In this document: one piece after another, positions 50,162 to 60,420 of the stretch
Position numbering within the stretch: the first letter of the stretch is position 1
Layout: every line of letters starts with the position of its first letter
Assembly (NCBI GenBank): GCA_036231565.1
Contig: JAZAHA010000002.1
Span: forward strand, 1 to 64,000
Reading direction: 5' to 3'
Length of the DNA: 64,000 bases
Source of the DNA: Maricaulis sp036231565
GTDB taxonomy: Bacteria > Pseudomonadota > Alphaproteobacteria > Caulobacterales > Maricaulaceae
Notes under the pieces: model-generated
Told to the model about the DNA's origin: nothing
The model's database searches: none
The model's input: the letters and a program-made list of their open reading frames with translations, nothing else
Position numbers and translations under genes: made by a program

Positions 50162-50188
50162 GCATTTTCAGCAGAAGCGGGAACCCGG
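50162..50188. repeat. Partial copy of the palindromic element
   Basis: GCATTTTCAGCAGAAGCGGG followed by AACCCGG repeats the left half of the element at 50101-50145 in the same orientation and then diverges. It looks like a truncated third copy. Confidence 0.75.
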
Positions 50189-50338
50189 CACCCCGGGGAT
50201 ATCCGGCGACTTATCCCCGCCCCCTCAGCCTCGCCTATACTGCCTCCACGGTCCGGTGACGCCGGTGCACAGGCGGGCAGGACCGGGTGGCGCTGACGCG
50301 GGAAGCGATCGTCCCGCGGCTTAATCCGCTTCACCGGG
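50189..50338. other. Intergenic stretch without visible features
   Basis: Between the palindromic repeats and the large hairpin I see no gene, promoter or RNA that I can name. Together with the flanking repeats the whole gap between cueR and the ftsH end is 430 bases. Confidence 0.4.
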
Positions 50339-50408
50339 TTGCAGACGATCCTCCGGGACTTCGCGTGCCCATATTAAGTACCAGATACCCCCGGCGGGTC
50401 GTCTGCAA
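50339..50408. repeat. 70-base long-stem hairpin of unknown function
   Basis: TTGCAGACGATCCTCCGGG at 50339-50357 pairs with CCCGGCGGGTCGTCTGCAA at 50390-50408: the outer 10 bp are perfect, the whole 19-bp stem has one mismatch and one G-T pair. The 32-base loop is AT-richer (contains ATATTAAGTA). It could be a non-coding RNA, a mobile palindrome or a protein-binding site. Confidence 0.6.
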
Positions 50409-50472
50409 TGCCCGAACCTCCGGCGCCCGGCGCGTGCGGAGCTGTTGGCGCGACATCTCCCATTCAGGCAAG

Positions 50473-50504
50473 AAAAAGCCCGGACCCTTGCGGGTCCGGG
50501 CTTT
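50473..50504 (-). terminator. Rho-independent terminator of ftsH
   Basis: AAAGCCCGGACCC and GGGTCCGGGCTTT form a perfect 13-bp stem with a TTGC loop. On the minus strand the T-run is CTTTTTC. It lies 28 bases beyond the ftsH stop and ends the long ybgC-to-ftsH gene string. Confidence 0.92.
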
Positions 50505-50531
50505 CCATTCTGCGTTCACACAGGGGCGCGA

Positions 50532-52451
<1,920 letters not shown>

Positions 52452-52584
52452 GCGTCAGTTCCGTTCAAGTTTCGGCCGTACACGACCGATATGTGGGCAT
52501 TGCGGAGCCATCTTGCCAGCCGGAGCCGCAGTGTGAAAGCGCGTTCGGGCAAGAGCCTAAAGGCGAACTTGCCCCGATGCCGCG

Positions 52585-53913
52585 TCATTTTGTATCAAAC
52601 CATACCGCCGGAGCGGCCGATACAAGCCGGGTGCAAAATCTGTGCGCCTGCAGCGGCTCGATCCGAACTCGATCATCCTGGCGGCCCGCAACCCCTGCCA
52701 GGGCGACGACGTTACGCTTCCCGTGCCCGCCTTCACGCACGGCCAGAAGCCCGGGCCGCGCAAAGCCGGGAACAGCAGCCAGTATATCACCCCGATCAAG
52801 GCCATCATATGTCCGGCCCAGCGGCCCGGCGGTCAGGCCGGAACTCAGGCCTGTAATGGCGAAGCGGCCGTCCCAGACACCGTCGGTATCGCGGCTGCCG
52901 ATGCCCGGACGGTCCACCCGTCCTGTAACGGCACCGGGGTCGCGCACCAGCCAGGTGCACCCCTGCCAGGGCGCCAGCATCACCCCGCCCGCTGTTGCCC
53001 GTTTTCCCGCGGCCAGCGCCGGTGAGAGACGGTCGATGGCCCGCCGGCCCGGCAGGCTTTCGCGCCCCGAGACCGCGAGAACCGCCGCTTCCATCACGGC
53101 ATGGCGGATCACCGGCGCCGCCGCGTTCAGAGCGCTGGCATCGATCCTCATCCCGCCCCAGGGCAGGATTTCGCAGGCCTGCGAGGCGAGCCGGGCTGCC
53201 GCTCGCTGTTCGGCATCGCGCAGGGCGGACAAATCTCCCGCCAGCCGCACCAGCCGGGAGATGTCGAGACCGGCGGCCTCCAATGCCTTGAGACGCTGGC
53301 GGATGCGCACGCGGGTGTAGCGGGTGTCGACATTGGAGGGATCGTCGACCCAGCGCTCACCCAGGTCTGCAAGCCACGTCCTCAGCGCCTGCCGGCGCGT
53401 TGCCAGCAGGGGACGGCACAGAAGGACGTCCCGGCCTTCCGGCCAGACCGGAGAGGCTCCGAGCGGACGCATGGCCGCAGCCCCGCGCCAGCCACCGCCG
53501 GCGGCCAGCCGCATGGCAAGGGTTTCGATCTGGTCATCGAGCGTGTGAGCAAGGAGAAGCCCCCTGGCCCCGATATCCCGGCAGGCCCCCGCCAGAAGAT
53601 GATGGCGGGCCTGACGCGCGGCCTCCTGGAGACCGCTGGCCGGCTCGGGTCCGGTCCAGACGAGACACTGTGCCGCATGCCCCAGCGCTTCGGCACGGCG
53701 CATCACGAAAGCCGCCTCGTCGGCGCTTTCGCGGCGCAGGCCATGATCGACCGTCAGGACGTGCAGGGTGCGTCCGGCCTGTCCCGCCCAGCGGCTCGCC
53801 GCCAGCAGGAGGGCCAGCGAGTCACTGCCGCCGGAACAGGCAATCGCGACGGGCCCGGGCGGTGCATGCCGGTCGAGCCAGTCGCCAGCCGCAGCCGCCG
53901 GATCGCCCGCCAC
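52585..53913 (-). CDS. tilS: tRNA(Ile)-lysidine synthetase
   Basis: TilS puts lysine on C34 of the CAU-anticodon isoleucine tRNA so that it reads AUA codons. The 442-residue protein has the PP-loop ATP motif IACSGGSDSLALLL near residue 27, HVLTVDHGLR, LLLAHTLDDQIETLAMRLA, and the segment DPSNVDTRYTRVRIR, all typical of TilS. The C-terminal domain is poorly conserved. It starts 6 bases after the cpoB stop and lies before ftsH, the usual alphaproteobacterial order. Confidence 0.95.
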   Translation of the reverse strand: MAGDPAAAAGDWLDRHAPPGPVAIACSGGSDSLALLLAASRWAGQAGRTLHVLTVDHGLRRESADEAAFVMRRAEALGHAAQCLVWTGPEPASGLQEAARQARHHLLAGACRDIGARGLLLAHTLDDQIETLAMRLAAGGGWRGAAAMRPLGASPVWPEGRDVLLCRPLLATRRQALRTWLADLGERWVDDPSNVDTRYTRVRIRQRLKALEAAGLDISRLVRLAGDLSALRDAEQRAAARLASQACEILPWGGMRIDASALNAAAPVIRHAVMEAAVLAVSGRESLPGRRAIDRLSPALAAGKRATAGGVMLAPWQGCTWLVRDPGAVTGRVDRPGIGSRDTDGVWDGRFAITGLSSGLTAGPLGRTYDGLDRGDILAAVPGFARPGLLAVREGGHGKRNVVALAGVAGRQDDRVRIEPLQAHRFCTRLVSAAPAVWFDTK

Positions 53914-53919
53914 GCTGTA

Positions 53920-54864
53920 TCAGCAGCCGGCGCGAACCGCCTCGCGGGAGGCCCGGGCGCGCGAAGCCGCAGATGCGTCGGGGAACTGGCTGTCAAACCG
54001 CTCCAGCGTGCCGCAGGCATCCGCCCGCCGGCCCATGCCGTTGAGCGAGGCGGCGAGGCGCACCAGGGCGTCGGGCGCCTTCTCGCCATTCGGCTCGGTC
54101 CGCAGCGCGGCGATATAGGCGTCGGCTGCGCCGGTGAAGTCAGAGCGCACGAAAAAGGTCTCGCCCAGCCAGTACCAGGCCTCGCCGGTGCGGGCGTGAT
54201 CGGGATAGGCGTTCACGAACTGCTCGAAATCGACCTGGGCACCACCGAAATCGCCTTCCAGCAATTTGTCGCGGGCACCGCCATAGAGCATTTCCGGATC
54301 CGGCGCGGCAGGCGCACGTGTATCGCCGGACGGCTCGCCGGCCGGACGTCGCGACGGCGCCCCCAGCACCCCCGTCGCTTCGGCACGGGCTTCGGCATAG
54401 GGGTCGTCGGGGTCGACCACGGCGATGTCGCGGCCACGGTCATCCGCCTCGTCCAGTCCTTCACTCATCCAGGCGACGGCATCCTCATCAAGGTCGCCGC
54501 GCCCCACACCTCCGGCACCGGCAGTGTCCGGCTCACCGTCCATACCGTCATACCCGCCCGGCGCGCGGCTGCGGCGGTCGAGCTGGGTCTGCAAGGTTTC
54601 AACCTGGCTGCGCAATTGCCGGTTCTCGAAGCTGAGACGTTCGGTTTCGCTGGTCAGCTCGCGCATCTGGTAGTCCAGCTCGTCGAGCCGGCGCAGCAGC
54701 GTTTCGGCGACCGGGTCGCCCGCCATCGACGAGCTCTCGACCTCGGCGATCCTGGCTTCAACGGCATCAAGCCGTTCGGCCAGTTCACGGCGGGACTGGG
54801 AATGGGCGGGAGCCGCAACCAGGAGAGCGGCAGACAGGGCGGACAGGCAGAGTGTCTTGATCAT
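53920..54864 (-). CDS. cpoB: Tol-Pal associated periplasmic protein CpoB/YbgF
   Basis: CpoB coordinates outer-membrane constriction with peptidoglycan synthesis. The 314-residue protein has a Sec signal (MIKTLCLSALSAALLVAAPA), an N-terminal coiled coil (about 25-95, ELAERLDAVEARIAEVE and LSFENRQLRSQVETLQTQL), a disordered acidic linker, and C-terminal TPR repeats (about 195-310) with GEAWYWLGETFFVRSDF. The start is uncertain: ATG at 54864 fits the signal peptide, but a further in-frame ATG is 12 bases upstream and no clear ribosome-binding site is seen. Confidence 0.92.
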   Translation of the reverse strand: MIKTLCLSALSAALLVAAPAHSQSRRELAERLDAVEARIAEVESSSMAGDPVAETLLRRLDELDYQMRELTSETERLSFENRQLRSQVETLQTQLDRRSRAPGGYDGMDGEPDTAGAGGVGRGDLDEDAVAWMSEGLDEADDRGRDIAVVDPDDPYAEARAEATGVLGAPSRRPAGEPSGDTRAPAAPDPEMLYGGARDKLLEGDFGGAQVDFEQFVNAYPDHARTGEAWYWLGETFFVRSDFTGAADAYIAALRTEPNGEKAPDALVRLAASLNGMGRRADACGTLERFDSQFPDASAASRARASREAVRAGC

Positions 54865-54935
54865 GGGAGGCACCATAATGACGAGCGCGGCAAAATTACG
54901 GCGTCCGGGCGGTCTGGCGCCCCCGGACAAGCAGA

Positions 54936-54962
54936 CGCCCGCGACATCATCTGCCGCGGGCG
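54936..54962 (-). terminator. Hairpin between pal and cpoB
   Basis: CGCCCGCG and CGCGGGCG form an 8-bp stem around an 11-base loop, 28 bases after the pal stop. No T-run follows, so it may slow or stabilise rather than end transcription. Confidence 0.45.
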
Positions 54963-54989
54963 CCCGAATGCTTGCGGTCAGCGCGTCAC

Positions 54990-55514
54990 CTAGTTGGTGT
55001 AGCTGCTGCCGACGATCGAGGTGGTCGCATTGCGGTTGATCGCCCAGCACCGTTCATTCGACTGCGTGCAGGTCGGACGCTCCTTGCCGTAGGAGGTCGT
55101 GGAAATGCGGGACGGATCGACACCCTGGCTGACGAGATAGGCGCGTGCCGCGTTGGCGCGACGGGCGCCGAGGGCCAGATTGTACTCGCGCGTGCCGCGC
55201 TCGTCGCAATTGCCGGCAATCAGGATGCGGGCATCCGGATAGCTGGCAAGCCAGGCAGCCTGGCGGCGCAGGGTCTCGCGGCCTTCAGCCGAAAGATCAT
55301 TGCGGTCCAGGTCGAAGAAGACGCGGTCGCCCGCGGTCTGGACGAAATGCTCTGTCGTGCCCGGGATCGGGCCGGCAGGCTGATTGGCCCCGGTATCGGC
55401 CGGCTCGACCGAACGCGGCGGCTCGACCGGCGTGGTATCTTCCGCCGGCGGGGTCGATGCGCAAGCGGTCGCGAAGGCGCCGAGCGCTGCAATGGCAAGC
55501 AGTTTGATTTTCAT
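54990..55514 (-). CDS. pal: Peptidoglycan-associated lipoprotein Pal
   Basis: Pal anchors the outer membrane to peptidoglycan as part of the Tol-Pal machine. The 174-residue protein has a lipoprotein signal (LGAFATAC, Cys18), a Pro-rich linker, then an OmpA-type domain with VFFDLDRNDLSAEG and GNCDERGTREYNLALGARRA, which holds the diaminopimelate-binding Asp and Arg. It lies downstream of tolB and before cpoB. Confidence 0.97.
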   Translation of the reverse strand: MKIKLLAIAALGAFATACASTPPAEDTTPVEPPRSVEPADTGANQPAGPIPGTTEHFVQTAGDRVFFDLDRNDLSAEGRETLRRQAAWLASYPDARILIAGNCDERGTREYNLALGARRANAARAYLVSQGVDPSRISTTSYGKERPTCTQSNERCWAINRNATTSIVGSSYTN

Positions 55515-55645
55515 GATGTTACACCCTCATCCGGCCAGCCCCGAAATGAGCACTGGCCTACTCTCTTCACGACACGCGTGACACGGTTTGCGCCTGCGGC
55601 TCCCCCAACTGGCGCCGCTCGGCGAAGACGTTAAGCGGAAACCGA

Positions 55646-57001
55646 TTACTCGATCAAGGGCGACCACGCCGGGTCGGAGGCCATTCCGCCCGTTGCCAGC
55701 CGCCGCAGATTGAATCCCGCCAGATCGATACTCCAGATTTCGTAACGCGTACCGTCCGAGCGCGGTTCCCCGCGCGTGAACAGCAGGACACGCCCGTTCG
55801 GCGACCAGGCCGGCGTATCGACGAAATACCCTTCGAACAGGATGCGCTCGATGCCCGAACCGTCGGCGCGCACAACCCCCAGCGAGAACTGACCGCCATT
55901 CTGCTTGGTGAAGGCGATCAGATCGCCGCGCGGCGACCAGACCGGTGTCGTGTAGATGCCGTCCCCGAAGGTGATGCGCTGCACGTCCGTGCCGTTGACA
56001 TTCATCGTGTAGAGCTGGGACCCGCCGCCGCGCGATGAGGAGAACACGATCCGCTCGCCATCCGGCGCAAAGGACGGTTCCACATCGTCCGCCGGGTGCT
56101 GGGTCAGCTGGGTCAGATTGCGCGTGCGCAGATCAAACAGGTGGACATCGTGGCCCGACCGCCCCTGGATCGAGACGGCGAGCCGTTCGCCGTCCGGCGA
56201 GAAGCGGGCCGACAGGCTCTGACCGTCCGGATTGATACCGGCCTGGCGCATGGCCGAGGAGAACAGCGCCTCCTGGCGGCCGGTCTCCAGATCGTAGAGA
56301 TAGGTCGTTGCCTGGCCGTCCAGGAAGGAGACGTAGGTGATTTCCTGCGAGTTCGGCGAATAGTTCGGCAGCAACGCCATGTAGGAGCGGTCGGTCAGGA
56401 ATGACGGGTTGGCGCCGTCCTGGTCCATCCAGGCCAGCTGGCGCAGAGGCTCGCCATCGGACCCGCGGCCTTCTGAGACATAGACGATGCGCGTGTTGAA
56501 ATAGCCTTCCTCACCGGTCAGGCGCTCATAGACCTCGTCCGCGACGCGGTGCGCCACGCGGCGCCAGTTCTCCGGCGCCGTGCGGTATTGCAGGCCCAGC
56601 AGCTGTTCTTCCAGACGCGTGTCCCAGAGCCGGAAGGCGACAACGAGCCGGCCATCCTCCTGGATCGTCACACTGCCGACCAGAAGCGCCGACGCGTCGA
56701 TCACCCGCCAGTCGGAAAAGCGCGGGCGCAGATCGATATCCTCGATATCCTCGATATAGGCCGCCTGATCGACCGGCGCGAACAGACCCGAAGAGGCCAG
56801 GTCATTCGTCACCACGCGGGTGATATCCGCACCGCGCGCAGCGGCCTCATCGCTCGAGCCGACAAAATCGGGCAGCGCGATCGGCAAGGGATCGAGATTG
56901 CCGCGGGTCACATCGACGCGCAGCGGCTCCTGGGCCACGGCCAGTCCCGCGAACGCCAGGCTGGCGAGAGCGGCGGTGAAGACGGCGATTAGTCGGCTCA
57001 T
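55646..57001 (-). CDS. tolB: Periplasmic beta-propeller protein TolB
   Basis: TolB is the periplasmic hub of the Tol-Pal system and binds Pal and TolA. The 451-residue protein has a Sec signal ending VAQ, an N-terminal alpha/beta domain (about 25-170, with IALPDFVGSSDEAAARGADI), and a six-bladed propeller with repeated blades (SARFSPDGERLAVSI, PSFAPDGERIVFSSSRGG, PVWSPRGDLIAF, PAWSPNGRVLLFTRG). Confidence 0.97.
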   Translation of the reverse strand: MSRLIAVFTAALASLAFAGLAVAQEPLRVDVTRGNLDPLPIALPDFVGSSDEAAARGADITRVVTNDLASSGLFAPVDQAAYIEDIEDIDLRPRFSDWRVIDASALLVGSVTIQEDGRLVVAFRLWDTRLEEQLLGLQYRTAPENWRRVAHRVADEVYERLTGEEGYFNTRIVYVSEGRGSDGEPLRQLAWMDQDGANPSFLTDRSYMALLPNYSPNSQEITYVSFLDGQATTYLYDLETGRQEALFSSAMRQAGINPDGQSLSARFSPDGERLAVSIQGRSGHDVHLFDLRTRNLTQLTQHPADDVEPSFAPDGERIVFSSSRGGGSQLYTMNVNGTDVQRITFGDGIYTTPVWSPRGDLIAFTKQNGGQFSLGVVRADGSGIERILFEGYFVDTPAWSPNGRVLLFTRGEPRSDGTRYEIWSIDLAGFNLRRLATGGMASDPAWSPLIE

Positions 57002-57025
57002 GCGGCGAAACTCCAGTCTGATCGA

Positions 57026-57865
57026 TCAGCGGCTGTATAAGGACGGCGCGAAATTGACCTCAATTTGACGCCATTGCGAATAATGCTCCGGAGGCAACGG
57101 ATAGGGCGCACATTGGTTCGCGGCCCGCAAGGCCCGTTCGCCCGCGACGCGGAGATAGGGGTTGGGCGAATTGAGCACCCGCGCCTGGTCGACCAGGCGC
57201 GGCGGGCTCGTCAGTTCGCCATTGCGGTCGAGGCTGAACACGATCCGCACGGCCAGTTCGTCCGGATCGGGCGCGTCGAGCGAGTTGCGCCAGCACCGCG
57301 CCAGATGGCTCTGCAGCATGTCCTGCAACGTCGCCGTCATCTGTTCGCCATCGCCGGCGGAGCGGCGGCGTTCTCCGGTGTCGGGCGTGCCCTGGTCGCG
57401 GCTCTGGGCGACCTGGCGCTCGATATTGCCCAGCATGTCTTCCAGAGACGGCTCGGCCGGACGCTGCGGCTCACGGCGCACGGGTTCCGGCTCGGGCTGC
57501 GGCTCGGGTTCCGGTTCAGGCTCGACCGGCGTGTCCTCGACCGGTGCAGGTTCGGGCTCCGGCTCGGCTTCGGCCTCGGGTTGCGGGGCGATGGGTTCCG
57601 GTTCGGGTTCAGGCTCCGGTTCCGGCTCGGGCGCCGGCGGCGGTGTTTCGATCGCGTCCTCGACGGTCTCTTCTTCCGCCGGCTCCTCCTCGACGGGTTC
57701 CGGCTCCGGAGCCGCCGCGCGCACATTGGTCACATCGGAAACCGTGACCAGTTCGATCGGCACGATCGGCGTGTTCTCGAACACCTGTGCGGCCCGGGGC
57801 AGATAGACCAGCCCCGCCGCCAGAATGCCGGCATGTACGAGAAGGGAGAGAACAAGACCTCGCAC
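57026..57865 (-). CDS. tolA: TolA, with a Glu/Pro repeat linker
   Basis: TolA spans the periplasm and links TolQR in the inner membrane to TolB-Pal. The 279-residue protein has one N-terminal helix (LVLSLLVHAGILAAGLVYL), a long Glu-Pro repeat linker (about 50-140, PEPEPEPEPEPEP-type), and a C-terminal domain with LARCWRNSLDAP and ANQCAPYPLPPEHYSQW, where two Cys may pair. The extended Pro-rich linker replaces the alpha-helical Ala/Lys linker of E. coli TolA. The gene is the fourth of the tol operon. Confidence 0.95.
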   Translation of the reverse strand: MRGLVLSLLVHAGILAAGLVYLPRAAQVFENTPIVPIELVTVSDVTNVRAAAPEPEPVEEEPAEEETVEDAIETPPPAPEPEPEPEPEPEPIAPQPEAEAEPEPEPAPVEDTPVEPEPEPEPQPEPEPVRREPQRPAEPSLEDMLGNIERQVAQSRDQGTPDTGERRRSAGDGEQMTATLQDMLQSHLARCWRNSLDAPDPDELAVRIVFSLDRNGELTSPPRLVDQARVLNSPNPYLRVAGERALRAANQCAPYPLPPEHYSQWRQIEVNFAPSLYSR

Positions 57866-57876
57866 GGATGGCTCCG

Positions 57877-58311
57877 CTACCGCTCGATCGGGTCCGTCAC
57901 CAGGCCCAGATTGGTGAAGCCGGCCGCGTTGATATTCGCCATCACGCGCGCCACTTCGCCATAAGCCGCACCATTGTCGGCACGGATATAGATGCGGCTC
58001 TCATAGCCTGTGCCCGCAATGGCGCGCAGACGCGGCGCCAGTTCGGCCAGTTCGACTTCGGTTTCCTGCAGGAAGATACCGCCCTCAGCCGTGATGGTGA
58101 TGGTCAGCGGCTCCTCGCCGGACGGCAGGTTGCGCGCTTCGGTTTCAGGCAGGTCGACCGGTACACCGACGGTCAGCAGCGGTGCCGTGATCATGAAGAC
58201 GATCAGCAGGACCAGCATCACGTCAACGAAGGGTGTGACGTTGATTTCCGCCTTGGGTTTCCAGCGGGCCCGGCCGCGACCGGATCCGCCGCTGTCGAGA
58301 GAGACGGCCAT
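57877..58311 (-). CDS. tolR: TolR, proton-motive-force coupling protein
   Basis: TolR (144 residues, ExbD family) forms the ion channel with TolQ. The membrane helix AEINVTPFVDVMLVLLIVFM carries the essential Asp of the FVDVMLVLLI motif. The C-terminal domain ends with ADNGAAYGEVARVMANINAA, typical of the family. It is 3 bases from tolQ and 11 from tolA. Confidence 0.97.
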   Translation of the reverse strand: MAVSLDSGGSGRGRARWKPKAEINVTPFVDVMLVLLIVFMITAPLLTVGVPVDLPETEARNLPSGEEPLTITITAEGGIFLQETEVELAELAPRLRAIAGTGYESRIYIRADNGAAYGEVARVMANINAAGFTNLGLVTDPIER

Positions 58312-58314
58312 GGA

Positions 58315-58983
58315 CTAGTCCCCATCCCGCTCGGCCAGCGCCGACAGCTCGTCGACAAATCCGTCCAGCCGGGCGCCATACTTGGCGAGATTGGCGGACA
58401 GGGCGTTGAAGAAGATCACGGCCGGCACAGCCGCCAGCAGGCCCAGCGCGGTGGCGAACAGGGCCTCGGCGATACCGGGCGCAACCACGGCCAGATTGGT
58501 GTCCTGCGAGGCGGCAATCGAGCGGAAGGCATTCATGATGCCCCAGACCGTACCAAACAGGCCGATGAAGGGCGCCGCCGAGGCGATGGTCGCCAGGATG
58601 CCCAGCCCGCCTTCGGTATTCGTCATCTGCCGCCCGGCTTCGGCACCTGCCGCCTTGGACACGCGGCCGCCGGCATTGTCGCCATTCCATTCACGCAGAC
58701 CCGCTGCGAAGACGCGGGAGAAGGGCTCCCTGGGGTTCTTGGCAAACTGGTCGGTCAGCGCGTCCAGCGAGCGGCCAGCCCAGAATTCGCGCTCGAAATG
58801 GCGCGCCTTGGCGTGAAGGCCGCGCAGGTAAAAGGCCTTGTCGATCGCAATGGCCCAGGACCAGACAGACATGAAGGCCAGAATGCCCATCACGCTTTTG
58901 ACCACCCAGTCGGCGCGCATGAAGAGCGCATAAAAGCTGAACCCTTCGACGGCCTGCGCAACCTCGACGACACTCGATTCCAT
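58315..58983 (-). CDS. tolQ: TolQ, proton channel of the Tol-Pal system
   Basis: TolQ (222 residues, ExbB/MotA family) is an inner-membrane protein with three helices: SVMGILAFMSVWSWAIAI near residue 27, GGLGILATIASAAPFIGLFG near 127 and AEALFATALGLLAAVPAVIF near 170. The start at 58983 (MESSVVEVAQ) has AGAGGG upstream; the longer frame is not supported. In most relatives ybgC lies directly before tolQ; here a SnoaL-like gene stands between them. Confidence 0.96.
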   Translation of the reverse strand: MESSVVEVAQAVEGFSFYALFMRADWVVKSVMGILAFMSVWSWAIAIDKAFYLRGLHAKARHFEREFWAGRSLDALTDQFAKNPREPFSRVFAAGLREWNGDNAGGRVSKAAGAEAGRQMTNTEGGLGILATIASAAPFIGLFGTVWGIMNAFRSIAASQDTNLAVVAPGIAEALFATALGLLAAVPAVIFFNALSANLAKYGARLDGFVDELSALAERDGD

Positions 58984-59146
58984 GAACCTACCCTCTGGAT
59001 CGGCCGGCCAATTCCGACGCGGCCACACTAAACCGGCATGACACCATGCACATTGAGTGCCTGACGGCTAGCCGGTCCTGCGATCCGGCCCGCTATGCAC
59101 AGCGAATAAGGCAAATTTCGGGAGGGATAACACATCCGCGCAGCGA

Positions 59147-59794
59147 TCAGGACTCGTCGTTATGGGCCACGGTGTGCGAAGCGACCGGCTGGATCGCATC
59201 CCAGTGTTCCACAATCACCCCGTCGGCCAGGCGGAACAGGTCGCAGGCCCGGAAATTCTGCCCGTTTTCGTCGAAGCACGAGAAGACCGCGACGAAATCC
59301 CCTTCCGCGACCAGGTCGTCTATCCCGTGATAGCGTACCCCGTTGCGCGGACCGCGCCGCGCTATGAGCTGGTCCAACCGTTCACGTTCTCCACTCGGGC
59401 CGGTGCGCAGAAGATCGAATGCCACGCGGTCAATAAAGGGCTCGAGCCTTGCCCGGCCCGCCCCCGACATCACGGCTGCGATAAACCCGCGCACCTGGGC
59501 CCGGCTGGTCTCCGTATTGCCACGCGGTCCGTTCGGGATGGCATAGGCCGCCATCGACGATACGATCCGCTCCTCACAAACCGGACTTACGGAAATCTGC
59601 CGGCGCACCGACATCAGACCGCTGTCATCGGTCCGTATCAGGCTCATCGTCAGCCAAGCCTCTGCACCGCCTTCCGGCTCATGCACGGCTTTCACGAAAG
59701 TATCGGGACCGTCCTGCAGGACACGGGTGACGGAAAAGCCGAAATTGGGTGGGCGACCAGACATGTCTGCCTGCTTGTCCTGTCCTTCGTCCAA
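59147..59794 (-). CDS. SnoaL/NTF2-like domain protein
   Basis: This 215-residue protein has no assigned function. The C-terminal half fits the SnoaL-like (NTF2) fold: LARRGPRNGVRYHGIDDLVA and FRACDLFRLADGVIVEHWDA, ending IQPVASHTV, are characteristic. The N-terminal 80 residues (VTRVLQDGPDTFVKAV, AYAIPNGPRGNTETSR) may form a second small domain. I chose the TTG at 59794 because AAGGGGG lies eight bases upstream; ATG at 59764 is the alternative. Its position between ybgC and tolQ interrupts the usual Tol-Pal gene order and is likely a lineage insertion. Confidence 0.8.
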   Translation of the reverse strand: MDEGQDKQADMSGRPPNFGFSVTRVLQDGPDTFVKAVHEPEGGAEAWLTMSLIRTDDSGLMSVRRQISVSPVCEERIVSSMAAYAIPNGPRGNTETSRAQVRGFIAAVMSGAGRARLEPFIDRVAFDLLRTGPSGERERLDQLIARRGPRNGVRYHGIDDLVAEGDFVAVFSCFDENGQNFRACDLFRLADGVIVEHWDAIQPVASHTVAHNDES

Positions 59795-59866
59795 CCGTCA
59801 CCCCCTTTTCCTGAAGGGTAACCATCTATGCTGCTTTGCGGCAAGCCCCTGCCCGAATGAAGGAAT

Positions 59867-60340
59867 TCAAACCGCCGGCCGGTCCGTGTCTGACGGGATG
59901 ACGAACGGCGCCCAGCGGTTTGCCATGGACCGCGGCGGCCGCTTGGCCCGGCCTGTCCCGTCGATGCAGACAGCCTGCACCTTCGCACTGGCGATCATTT
60001 CCGCCCCCCGGCGAATGCTCTGGTCGATCATCAGGCGCGCACCCTTCTGCGGCCGGTAGACCGTTTCGACGACAAGAATGTCATCAACCCGTGCCGCTTT
60101 TTCGAATTCGATATTCATCCGCCTTACGGCGAAAGCGAGCGGCTCATCGGCAGCGGCAAGTTCTGAATGGTGAATGCCGATCGCACGAAGACTTTCCGTT
60201 CGCCCTCTCTCGAAGAAGTGCAGATACCGGGCGTGATAGACGATGCCGGAAAAATCGGTGTCCTCGTAGTAAACACGCACCGGCAGCCGATGGATTCGAT
60301 CAGGTCCGAAATTTCCGGACGCAGGCATGAGGTCTGTCAT
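59867..60340 (-). CDS. ybgC: Acyl-CoA thioesterase YbgC of the Tol-Pal cluster
   Basis: YbgC is a hot-dog-fold thioesterase (157 residues) that acts on acyl-CoA or acyl-carrier-protein thioesters and is usually encoded with tol-pal. The catalytic region VYYEDTDFSGIVYHARYLHF near residue 23 holds the active Asp and Tyr/His residues. FERGRTESLRAIG follows. It starts 33 bases before the divergent histidine kinase frame and is upstream of the SnoaL-like gene. Confidence 0.95.
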   Translation of the reverse strand: MTDLMPASGNFGPDRIHRLPVRVYYEDTDFSGIVYHARYLHFFERGRTESLRAIGIHHSELAAADEPLAFAVRRMNIEFEKAARVDDILVVETVYRPQKGARLMIDQSIRRGAEMIASAKVQAVCIDGTGRAKRPPRSMANRWAPFVIPSDTDRPAV

Positions 60341-60420
60341 CGTTAATCCATTTTCAGCGTCCGGCCGCCAGAATGCGGAACGGGACGGGAGAGAAAAAGT
60401 CGGCAGGGGGGCCGGACGTC

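Noticed and set aside
50100..50531. Search for SRP RNA, tmRNA, RNase P or 6S RNA in the cueR-ftsH gap
   Set aside because: None of the conserved core sequences of these RNAs is present; only repeats, a hairpin and a terminator were found.
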